DNA of 64,000 nucleotides from JABGQS01 sp963666505. GTDB lineage: Bacteria; Bacillota; Clostridia; Christensenellales; SZUA-584. Numbering within the stretch: the stretch's first letter is position 1; every line of letters starts with the position of its first letter. Positions 17,715 through 24,960 of the stretch are shown here, in pieces. The position numbers were made by a program, and so were the translations under genes. The notes below the pieces were generated by a model. The model had not been told where the DNA came from. It ran no database searches and saw only the letters and a list, made by a program, of their open reading frames with translations. Where the stretch lies: assembly GCA_963666505.2 (NCBI GenBank), contig CAXXXL010000001.1, forward strand, positions 1,116,001 through 1,180,000. Reading direction: 5' to 3'.

Positions 17715-18941
17715 TTAGCCGCCGAACAGTGACAGCAGTACGCCTGCCGCAACTGCAGAGCCGATAACCCCAGCGACGTTTGGACCCATAGCATGCATAA
17801 GCAGGAAGTTCTTCGGGTTGGCCTGCTGTCCGACTTTCTGCGAAACACGTGCAGCCATTGGAACTGCGGAAACACCGGCGCTTCCAATGAGCGGGTTTAT
17901 CTTTCCGCCTGAGAGCTTGTTCATCAGCTTGCCGAGAAGAACTCCGCCTGCTGTGCCAAAACCAAAGGCGACAAGACCAAGGACCACTATAAACAGCGTC
18001 TTGAGCGTAAGGAATGTTTCACCAACAGTTGTCGCACCGACCGTTACACCGAGGAATATCGTTACTATGTTTATAAGCTCGTTCTGAGCCGTTTTATTCA
18101 GCCTGTCTGTGACGAGGCATTCTCTGAACAGATTGCCTAGCATCAGCATTCCTATAAGAGGAGCTGCTGCCGGTAGAAGCAGAGAGATGAATACGGTAAC
18201 AACTATCGGGAAGATGACTCTTTCAGTCTTGCTTACCGGACGAAGCTGTTCCATTACTATCTTTCGCTCATGTTCAGTTGTAAGCAGCTTCATAATAGGC
18301 GGCTGTATAACAGGTACAAGAGCCATATACGAATATGCTGCAACTGCTATCGGGCCAAGCAAATGAGGCGCCAGCTTTGATGTAACATATATTGCAGTCG
18401 GGCCGTCTGCTCCTCCTATTATGCCAATTGAGCTTGCTTCCTGTCCTGAAAAGCCGATGAGCAAAGCACCTATGAAAGTTATAAATATGCCTATTTGCGC
18501 TGCTGCGCCCAGAATAAGACTCTTCGGATTAGCTATCAGCGGACCAAAGTCAGTCATAGCACCTACGCCCATGAATATGAGCGGAGGATATATGCCAAGT
18601 TTTGTTCCCTGATATAGATAGTATAAAAGTCCGCCGTTTTGATATGCGTTTGCATGAGTTACAACATAATTTAAACCATTTACGTTGTCTCCTTCACCAA
18701 GTGCCGCCGGGACCAGGTTCATAACTTCGATCGGATGGTCTGTAATACCTGTGTTTGGCAGGTTCGCCAGTATCATACCAAAGGCTATAGGAACGAGCAG
18801 CAAAGGCTCGAATTTCTTGACAATAGCAAGATACAGCAATATGCACGCAACAAGCAACATAACAAGCTGCTGCCATACTATGCTGGTAAAGCCCATACTG
18901 TTAACGAAATTTTTCAGGGCTTCGAGTAGATTGAAATCCAT
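17715..18941 (-). CDS. oadB: Na+-translocating decarboxylase, beta subunit
   Basis: 408 residues, highly hydrophobic with about nine to eleven membrane segments. The family's conserved stretches are visible: GVGAMTDFGPLIANP, GIIGGADGPTAIYVTSKLAP, and the C-terminal GSAGVSAVPMAARVSQKVG and HAMGPNVAGVIGSAVAAG. The beta subunit takes carboxyl-biotin, releases CO2 and exports two Na+. It is shared by the oxaloacetate, methylmalonyl-CoA and glutaconyl-CoA decarboxylases, so it does not decide the substrate. AGGAGG precedes the ATG. Confidence 0.95.
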   Translation of the reverse strand: MDFNLLEALKNFVNSMGFTSIVWQQLVMLLVACILLYLAIVKKFEPLLLVPIAFGMILANLPNTGITDHPIEVMNLVPAALGEGDNVNGLNYVVTHANAYQNGGLLYYLYQGTKLGIYPPLIFMGVGAMTDFGPLIANPKSLILGAAAQIGIFITFIGALLIGFSGQEASSIGIIGGADGPTAIYVTSKLAPHLLGPIAVAAYSYMALVPVIQPPIMKLLTTEHERKIVMEQLRPVSKTERVIFPIVVTVFISLLLPAAAPLIGMLMLGNLFRECLVTDRLNKTAQNELINIVTIFLGVTVGATTVGETFLTLKTLFIVVLGLVAFGFGTAGGVLLGKLMNKLSGGKINPLIGSAGVSAVPMAARVSQKVGQQANPKNFLLMHAMGPNVAGVIGSAVAAGVLLSLFGG

Positions 18942-18978
18942 ATTGTTAACCCTCCTTTAAAAGATTTTGTGTGCGCTC

Positions 18979-19374
18979 CTATGCTATAACTATGAGCACA
19001 TCACCAGAGTTAACAGCTGCTCCGCTCGCAACTTGCACGCCGGCTATCTTGCCGGAAACAGGAGCAAGAATTTCATTTTCCATCTTCATGGCTTCAAGTA
19101 TCAAAAGCAGGTCGCCTTCGGAAACAGTGTCTCCGGTTGCAACGTTTAAACTGAGTATATTTCCCGGCATGGGGGCTTCTACCTTTGTTCCGTCCGGAAC
19201 CGGACCGCCTGCAGATGCAGGAGCCGCCGCTGGAGCTGCTGCAGGAGCCGGAGCCGCTGCAGGCGCTGCCATTGGTGCAGGTGCTGCAGGAGCCGGAGCT
19301 GCTGCGCCACCGCCTATTTCTTCTACTTCTACATCATAGCTTACGCCGTTTACGTTTATTTTGAACTTACGCAT
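18979..19374 (-). CDS. Biotin carboxyl carrier protein of the decarboxylase
   Basis: 131 residues: a short N-terminal beta segment, an Ala/Pro-rich flexible linker (about residues 24-57), and a C-terminal biotinyl domain. The biotin-accepting lysine is Lys97 in EAMKMEN. This is the free carrier that both carboxyltransferases of the operon would load, corresponding to the gamma (MmdC-like) or 1.3S subunit. The nucleotide sequence of the linker is a GC-rich run of Ala/Pro codons. Confidence 0.94.
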   Translation of the reverse strand: MRKFKINVNGVSYDVEVEEIGGGAAAPAPAAPAPMAAPAAAPAPAAAPAAAPASAGGPVPDGTKVEAPMPGNILSLNVATGDTVSEGDLLLILEAMKMENEILAPVSGKIAGVQVASGAAVNSGDVLIVIA

Positions 19375-19392
19375 TTTACTTCCTCCGTTTAT

Positions 19393-19860
19393 TTAAAATT
19401 TAAATTGTTCGTATTTGCCTTCTCTGCCCCACGCAGGTGTGCCTGACCTTCTGAATGAACGGATTTTTATACCGTTTGAAGAAGTGCCGAGGCTTGCCGC
19501 AACTGCCGCTGTAAGCACCGCTACAAGAGCATCGTCTGTCGCTGCTTCTGTTGCGGCAGCTTCTGGTGCCGGTGCAGTAACTTTCACAGGCGCCGGCTGG
19601 TTTTGCCTGACAGCCTTCTTTGCAGCTTTTTTCTCAGCCTTCAAAAGTCTTTTTGCTGCTTTTTTAGCTGCACTCTTTTCCTTTAATCTTGTTGTTATTG
19701 GAAGCAGCCAGCCTATAAACTTAGGATATATGGTGGTAATTATTATAAGGAACACAAGCCCTAAGAAAACTATTGAAACACCCATTAGAGCAACGCTGCC
19801 GCCAAGACCGAGAGCTTCTCCGAAAGGAAGCCTGTTTGGAAAATCACCTAGAAAACCCAT
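19393..19860 (-). CDS. OadG-type membrane subunit of the decarboxylase
   Basis: 155 residues with one membrane segment (about 22-45) followed by a Lys/Ala-rich cytoplasmic stretch (about 60-90) and a basic tail ending WGREGKYEQFKF. Such delta/gamma chains tie the carboxyltransferase to the beta pump. Sequence similarity in the family is low; the call rests on size, topology, the SIVFLGLVFLIIITTIYPK segment and its place between mmdA and the biotin carrier. Confidence 0.8.
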   Translation of the reverse strand: MGFLGDFPNRLPFGEALGLGGSVALMGVSIVFLGLVFLIIITTIYPKFIGWLLPITTRLKEKSAAKKAAKRLLKAEKKAAKKAVRQNQPAPVKVTAPAPEAAATEAATDDALVAVLTAAVAASLGTSSNGIKIRSFRRSGTPAWGREGKYEQFKF

Positions 19861-19873
19861 TTAACAGCCCCCC

Positions 19874-21385
19874 TTAAAACATTCTGGTGCTGTGCTTTTT
19901 GGGAAGCGCACTTTCACGCTTTCCAACAGCAAGCTCCAGAGCGCCCGCGATGCGCTGCCTGGTTTCCGAAGGGAAAATCACTTCGTCTACAAAACCCATC
20001 TTGGCAGCTTCCCAAGGAGACGCAAATGTCTTAGCATATGTTTCAGCCGCCTGCTTTCGTGCCTCTGAAGGCTCGTCAGAAGAAGCGATATCGCCTCTCA
20101 TAAGTATGTCGGCAGCCGCATCGGCCGGCAGACAGGATATTACTGCATTAGGCCAAGCGAAAACCATGTCGGTACCCAGAGCTTTTGGCGACATTGCAAC
20201 ATAACCTGAGCCGATCGCTTTTCCTGTTACCACGTTTATCATAGCAATGCTGGACTGAGCGTATGCACTCATCAGTTTTGCGCCTGAATTTATTATGCAG
20301 CCCTGAGAATCCGCTTCGGAAACGAACCCGGGCGTGTCAGTAAAGGTAATCAGTGGTATACCGAAAGCATCACAGAACGATATAAAGCTTGCAGCTTTTC
20401 TGCACGCTGCGCCATCAAGCAAAGCTCCCGGGTTGTTTGCAATGACTCCGACGCTTCTGCCGTTCATCCTTGCAAAACCTGTCAGTATGTTCACAGAAAA
20501 GAACGCTTGCGTTTCAAAGAACACGCCGTTGTCCATTGTTGCGCTAATCATTTCTCTTATATTGTACGCACCCTGATAGTTGGTTATCTGCCTGTTCGGA
20601 TCATCTGAGCCGACTGTGAAAGGTGCTTCTTCGAGGTTGTTGTCCGGTAGATATGAAATAAGCTGTTTTATGTAATAGAAAGTGTCGTCTTCGCTGTCGC
20701 AAACAAAATGCGCAAGGCCTGTTTTTTTGGCGTGAATGTCAGCGCCGCCTATAGCCTGAACGTCCGTGTCTTTGCCGGGCTTGTTGAATGATGCAGGAGC
20801 TTCGGTGAACAGTCCGCTTACGTCCTTTGTCACGAAAACAAAGTCGCATAGCGGTGCGATGTATGAAGCAGTACCTGCACATGTGCCGCCCACTGCAGCT
20901 ATTATCGGCACAACACCCGAAAGAGCAACAAGCTTTGCTATTACCTGCCCAAATCCGTTGAGTGCGCCCGCTCCCTCGCCAAGCCTTGCACCCATAGAGT
21001 CAAGAATTGCAACTACGGGCAAGCCTGTCTTTCCGGCAAGGTCTAGGATTTTAAGTATCTTGCTTGCGTGCATAGCTCCCATTGAGCCGCCAAGCACGGT
21101 GTAATCCTGCGAGAAGATGTATACCCCACGCCCGTCAATCGTGCCGTGACCAGTTACAACACCCTCACCCTGAGCGCTGACTTCTTTTAGACCATCAGCC
21201 GAATTTGACTGTTGCGCCAGTGCGTCAGTCTCAACAAAGCTTTGCGCATCCAGGAGCTTTGATATTCGCTCCCTAGCGGTTTGCTTGCCCTGTGAGTGCT
21301 GAGCGTCTTGCTTTTCTTTGCCACCTGCTGCGGCTACAGACTTTCTCTTTTGAGTCAGTAGCTCAAAACCATTAAGTTCGCTCAT
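19874..21385 (-). CDS. mmdA: Acyl-CoA carboxyltransferase, MmdA/12S type
   Basis: 503 residues with the N- and C-terminal carboxyltransferase (crotonase-like) domains. The oxyanion-hole stretches are GGTCAGTASYIAPLCDFV (first half) and GKAIGSGYVAMSPKALG (second half); TDTPGFVSEADSQG is also typical. Family members take the carboxyl group from methylmalonyl-CoA (or glutaconyl-/propionyl-CoA). First gene of the operon, with GGAGG eight bases before the ATG. Together with the 5S-type protein and the free biotin carrier at the other end of the operon it makes up the three parts of a transcarboxylase. Confidence 0.92.
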   Translation of the reverse strand: MSELNGFELLTQKRKSVAAAGGKEKQDAQHSQGKQTARERISKLLDAQSFVETDALAQQSNSADGLKEVSAQGEGVVTGHGTIDGRGVYIFSQDYTVLGGSMGAMHASKILKILDLAGKTGLPVVAILDSMGARLGEGAGALNGFGQVIAKLVALSGVVPIIAAVGGTCAGTASYIAPLCDFVFVTKDVSGLFTEAPASFNKPGKDTDVQAIGGADIHAKKTGLAHFVCDSEDDTFYYIKQLISYLPDNNLEEAPFTVGSDDPNRQITNYQGAYNIREMISATMDNGVFFETQAFFSVNILTGFARMNGRSVGVIANNPGALLDGAACRKAASFISFCDAFGIPLITFTDTPGFVSEADSQGCIINSGAKLMSAYAQSSIAMINVVTGKAIGSGYVAMSPKALGTDMVFAWPNAVISCLPADAAADILMRGDIASSDEPSEARKQAAETYAKTFASPWEAAKMGFVDEVIFPSETRQRIAGALELAVGKRESALPKKHSTRMF

Positions 21386-21522
21386 CTAGTAAACCTCCTA
21401 AAAATGTATCTAAATTCACTTAAAAAAATAAAAGCGTAATTAAACCTTAATCTAACCCATATTCGTAATTCTACATAACTTACCCTTTATCCTTTTATTT
21501 TTTAATTAAAACTTCTTTTTTT

Positions 21523-21536
21523 TATCGTTTTGATAT
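21523..21536. promoter_or_regulatory. Second copy of the TATC-GTTTT-GATA palindrome
   Basis: TATCGTTTTGATAT lies about 140 bases upstream of mmdA and four bases after the rluB stop. It repeats the core and spacer of the palindrome before gapA (16188-16202). I found no clear -35/-10 pair for mmdA in the AT-rich 150-base gap. Confidence 0.3.
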
Positions 21537-21539
21537 AAT

Positions 21540-22247
21540 TTATCCTAAAATAAGTTTTTTAATTTCGCTTTCTGACAAACTTCTCCATTTGCCTTCGGGA
21601 AGGCTCCCAAGCTGCAAGGAACCTATTGAGACTCTCTTCAGATTTGAAACCCGGCACCCGGCGAGCTTGAAAAGTTTTTTGATGTGCCTGTTGCGGCCTT
21701 CATGTATCGTAACGAAAAGTTCTGTTCTTTTTGCAGTTTTTTCAATGATCTCTATCTTTGCTCCGGAAGTCCTGTGGTCGTCTATATTTACACTGCCGGA
21801 AAGTGTTTCTATAGCTTTGTCATTAAGGATACCCTTAACGACTGCATAATACTTTTTTGCAAGTTCGTACTTCGGGTGAGTACATTTGAAAGCGAACTCA
21901 CCGTCGTTCGTCAAAAGAAGAAGCCCTTTAGTATCGTAATCGAGTCTGCCGACAGGAAAAACACGCTCTTGAACACCTTCGAGCAGGTCTATGACTGTGC
22001 GTCTGCCATGCTTGTCGCTGCATGTGCTTACAACATCTGCAGGCTTGTTCAGCATTATGTATACGTTTTTTTCTTCCGGAACTATAATTTTTCCCTCAAA
22101 AAGAACAACGTCTTTTTGTTCGTTGATATCCATGCCTATTGAGGAAGGGACAGAATCATTAACCTTTATCCTTCCTGAATTTATAAGATCGTCAGCACCC
22201 CTTCTTGATGAAACGCCGCACGACGCAATGTACTTGTTAAGTCTCAA
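21540..22247 (-). CDS. rluB: rRNA pseudouridine synthase, RsuA/RluB family
   Basis: 235 residues: an N-terminal S4 RNA-binding domain (MRLNKYIASCGVSSRRGADDLI) and the pseudouridine synthase domain with the catalytic aspartate in VGRLDYDTKGLLLLTND. The C-terminal RNRHIKKLFKLAGCRVSNL block is typical. The exact rRNA position modified (RluB versus RsuA) cannot be told. It follows scpB after a 143-base gap, a common neighbour in Bacillota. Confidence 0.92.
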   Translation of the reverse strand: MRLNKYIASCGVSSRRGADDLINSGRIKVNDSVPSSIGMDINEQKDVVLFEGKIIVPEEKNVYIMLNKPADVVSTCSDKHGRRTVIDLLEGVQERVFPVGRLDYDTKGLLLLTNDGEFAFKCTHPKYELAKKYYAVVKGILNDKAIETLSGSVNIDDHRTSGAKIEIIEKTAKRTELFVTIHEGRNRHIKKLFKLAGCRVSNLKRVSIGSLQLGSLPEGKWRSLSESEIKKLILG

Positions 22248-22390
22248 AACAGCCTCCGCAGATAGTTCTTATTCAAGTATACCTGATTTTCTGTTACAGT
22301 CAAACAGGATGTTTAGAAAATCTACAGGTTATAAAAAGCCGCATCAACCCAAGATACAGCTTTAATGGTCATAATATAGTATGACAGCAT

Positions 22391-22906
22391 TTATTCGACA
22401 AGAGTTATGGTCGGCAGCTCTTTTAGGCTCTCTATATCAAAGTGTCTGAGGAACTCATCACTGGTTGAGTATAGTATAGGGTTCCCGAGAGTCTTTTTAT
22501 GACCAGTGCGCTCAATAAGGCCTGTTTCTATAAGCATCGCAAGAGAATAGTTACACGAAACCCCTCTTACGTTCTCTATCTCAATTCTGGTTATAGGCTG
22601 CTTATATGCTATTATTGCTAGAGTCTCCAGCAGCGCCTGCGACAGCCGTGACTTTCTGATCGGCGCAAGAGTTTTGTCGATGTACTGCATGTATTTCGGA
22701 TTTGAACTGAGCTGAAGCTTCCTGCCGACTTTTTTAAGAAGTATGCCCGAAGCCTGCTCTTCGTTATCTTTTATAATTTCATCCGCAACTGCATCAAGCT
22801 GTTTTTCGGTTATATCAAGCGAAGCTGCAAGCTCTGCAGTGCTGACTGCATCCCCCGCAACGAAAAGTGTGCTTAATAACGCGTTTTTAATTTCATTATC
22901 GTTCAT
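22391..22906 (-). CDS. scpB: Segregation and condensation protein B
   Basis: 171 residues with two winged-helix domains; SRLSQALLETLAIIAYKQPITRIEIENVRG is the family hallmark (here split: ALLETLAIIAYKQPITR). ScpB dimers bind ScpA and regulate the SMC condensin during chromosome segregation. Its start overlaps the scpA stop by four bases (ATGA type), so the pair is translationally coupled. Confidence 0.95.
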   Translation of the reverse strand: MNDNEIKNALLSTLFVAGDAVSTAELAASLDITEKQLDAVADEIIKDNEEQASGILLKKVGRKLQLSSNPKYMQYIDKTLAPIRKSRLSQALLETLAIIAYKQPITRIEIENVRGVSCNYSLAMLIETGLIERTGHKKTLGNPILYSTSDEFLRHFDIESLKELPTITLVE

Positions 22907-23643
22907 ACTGCTGCTCCGGTTACCTTTGTAATAACTATATCGTCATACATGTCTGTTTGGTCTATACGTACTATGCTCTCATTTATAAGTTCAAGAAGCG
23001 CCATAAACGTTACCGCCACCTCCATCCTTGAACATGCATCCGAAAAAAGTGAAAAGAAGGTTGCGCTGCCCAGTCTGCTGAGCTTTCGCAATATATGTGT
23101 TATGCGGTTCTTGGTCGTAAACATATCGTGGTGGTATGTTACCGCTTCAATATGTTCTGGTACTGTGTCCGGCACACGGCTGAGAACTTCCCGGTAAGCT
23201 TCAATGAGCTGCTGCATTGTTACGTCTTCAAGCTCTATTTTCTCGTCCGGTAATGCAACTTCCTCGGGGAGCTTGTAGAAGATATTTTGCGCTTTGCTTT
23301 CGTAAACTTTGAGTTTTTCCGAAGCGTCTTTGTATGCTTTGTATTCTTTTAGCCTAGCAATAAGTTCCTGCTCCGGGTCTTCTTCAAGGTCTTCGTCAAA
23401 TTCATTTGCAGGAAGTATCATGCGTGATTTTATATATACGAGCATTGCTGCCATCTCGAGGAACTCGCTCGCCATGTCCATAGAGAGGTTCTTTATTTCC
23501 GCTACGTATTCGAGATATTGTCCTGTAACTTCGGAAACGAAAATCTCCTCTATATCAATCCGTGCCCTGCTTATAAGGTGAAGCAGGAGGTCTAGAGGCC
23601 CCTGAAACTGTTCTATTCTGATTTTATATTCTATAACGTTCAT
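22903..23643 (-). CDS. scpA: Segregation and condensation protein A (kleisin)
   Basis: 246 residues. The N-terminal FQGPLDLLLHLI and the middle EFLEMAAMLVYIKSRMILP are diagnostic; the C-terminal winged helix closes the SMC ring. It starts three bases after the S2P protease stop and overlaps scpB at its end, the usual protease-scpA-scpB order of Clostridia. Confidence 0.96.
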   Translation of the reverse strand: MNVIEYKIRIEQFQGPLDLLLHLISRARIDIEEIFVSEVTGQYLEYVAEIKNLSMDMASEFLEMAAMLVYIKSRMILPANEFDEDLEEDPEQELIARLKEYKAYKDASEKLKVYESKAQNIFYKLPEEVALPDEKIELEDVTMQQLIEAYREVLSRVPDTVPEHIEAVTYHHDMFTTKNRITHILRKLSRLGSATFFSLFSDACSRMEVAVTFMALLELINESIVRIDQTDMYDDIVITKVTGAAV

Positions 23644-23646
23644 ATC

Positions 23647-24354
23647 TTACAGTCCAAATGGCGCACCGAAAATGAATGCTACTCCCCTCATCACCCAGAA
23701 ACAAAGACTGCCTAGCAGTGAACTGACACCGGGGACTAAAAAGAGAAGAAACATCAGTACAATGAAACCGTATCTCATGTATGCCATATAAAATCCAGGC
23801 ATTTTTCTTGCTATGAACCCCTTAACCAGATGATGTCCGTCGAGCGGCGGTATCGGGATAAGGTTGAAAAACAGAAGTATTAAGTTAAGGTACGCAATAT
23901 AGAAAATTATATTGTGAAGAATATTCAAGAACGACGCATCTGTCTGTATCGAATACGGCAATATAAAATCATACACATTAGTAACCGTGAGCAAAGAAAG
24001 AACTACGGTAAAAATAACAGCTATTATAAGGTTTGTAGTAACACCGGAGATAGCTACGAGAGCGTTGCCTTTTTTATAATTATAATAGTTACGAGGATTT
24101 GTCGGAACGGGCTTGCCCCAGCCAAAGCCAATGAAAAGGAACATCACTATTCCCCATATTGAAAAGTGTTTTGTAGGATCCAGAGTTATTCTGCCCACAT
24201 TTTTACCAGTCGGGTCACCCATTCTGTTTGCCATCCATGCATGAGCAGCTTCATGAAAAGAAACTGCAATAACAAGAGCCGGCAACAGCATTAAAATCCT
24301 TAATAAAAAACCTGATATGTCTCCGCTGAAAAGCATGTTTATTGGTCTTAGCAT
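23647..24354 (-). CDS. Site-2-protease family membrane metalloprotease (M50)
   Basis: 235 residues with about five to six membrane segments. The zinc motif HEAAH is at residues 34-38 and the third ligand in NLIPIPPLDGHHLV (about 165-178). The fold matches the small M50B-type proteases found next to scpA; natural substrates are unknown. First gene of a likely protease-scpA-scpB-rluB transcript. Confidence 0.9.
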   Translation of the reverse strand: MLRPINMLFSGDISGFLLRILMLLPALVIAVSFHEAAHAWMANRMGDPTGKNVGRITLDPTKHFSIWGIVMFLFIGFGWGKPVPTNPRNYYNYKKGNALVAISGVTTNLIIAVIFTVVLSLLTVTNVYDFILPYSIQTDASFLNILHNIIFYIAYLNLILLFFNLIPIPPLDGHHLVKGFIARKMPGFYMAYMRYGFIVLMFLLFLVPGVSSLLGSLCFWVMRGVAFIFGAPFGL

Positions 24355-24464
24355 TTATACCCCCTATCGTATCTATTATAAAATCTTAATATCTCAGATG
24401 TAATACACAAAGTGTAAACAAAAAATAAATACTGCGTGAACTAGCGCCTTCTTTGCCTTAAAAA

Positions 24465-24489
24465 TAAGCGCACCAAACCGGTACGCTTA
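24465..24489 (-). terminator. Terminator of the pheS-pheT-zapA run
   Basis: TAAGCGTACC pairs with GGTGCGCTTA (one mismatch) around a five-base loop, followed by TTTTTAAGG on the minus strand, 20 bases after the zapA stop. Confidence 0.75.
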
Positions 24490-24508
24490 ATTTTGAGTCT
24501 GCATATTT

Positions 24509-24871
24509 TTACTTATAGCCGTCAAAACGTTTACCCTTAGGCTGCTGACTGCTTAGGCTGGATACGTTGCTCTGACGTTCGTCCTTTGAAAGGGACAATT
24601 CCTGCTTCAGTTTCTTTAAATCTTCAATGAGCTCTTCGTTATCTTTGCATAGCGCATCGTAGCTGTCCTGAAGCTTTAACAGATCATCAGCAATGTTGAT
24701 AGCGGTAAGAACGGACAGCGTGTTAGGATTAAGGTTGACATACTGTTCCTTAAGATCCGACATTTTTCTGTCTACACAAATAGCGACACGGTGAATATAC
24801 TCTTCGCTCTCGAAGCCCGCCATCACATATTCTTTGCCGCAAATGTTGACTGATGTTCGTGTTTTTTCCAT
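24509..24871 (-). CDS. zapA: Cell division protein ZapA
   Basis: 120 residues: an N-terminal ZapA beta domain (VNICGKEYVMAGFESEEYIHRVA) and a C-terminal coiled coil (about 60-105). ZapA bundles FtsZ filaments. It follows pheT in the same direction, a standard position in Bacillota, and also has its own promoter in the 89-base gap. The glutamine/lysine-rich tail (SSQQPKGKRFDGYK) is unremarkable. Confidence 0.88.
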   Translation of the reverse strand: MEKTRTSVNICGKEYVMAGFESEEYIHRVAICVDRKMSDLKEQYVNLNPNTLSVLTAINIADDLLKLQDSYDALCKDNEELIEDLKKLKQELSLSKDERQSNVSSLSSQQPKGKRFDGYK

Positions 24872-24904
24872 ACTGACATCAACACCCCACTATATAATAG
24901 AGTT

Positions 24905-24933
24905 ATTATATACCAATATGGAGAATAACACAA
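24905..24933 (-). promoter_or_regulatory. Promoter of zapA
   Basis: TTGTGT (24933-24928), 17-base spacer, TATAAT (24910-24905) on the minus strand. Confidence 0.55.
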
Positions 24934-24960
24934 CAACTTTGTCCACAAAATGTAGTGCTA

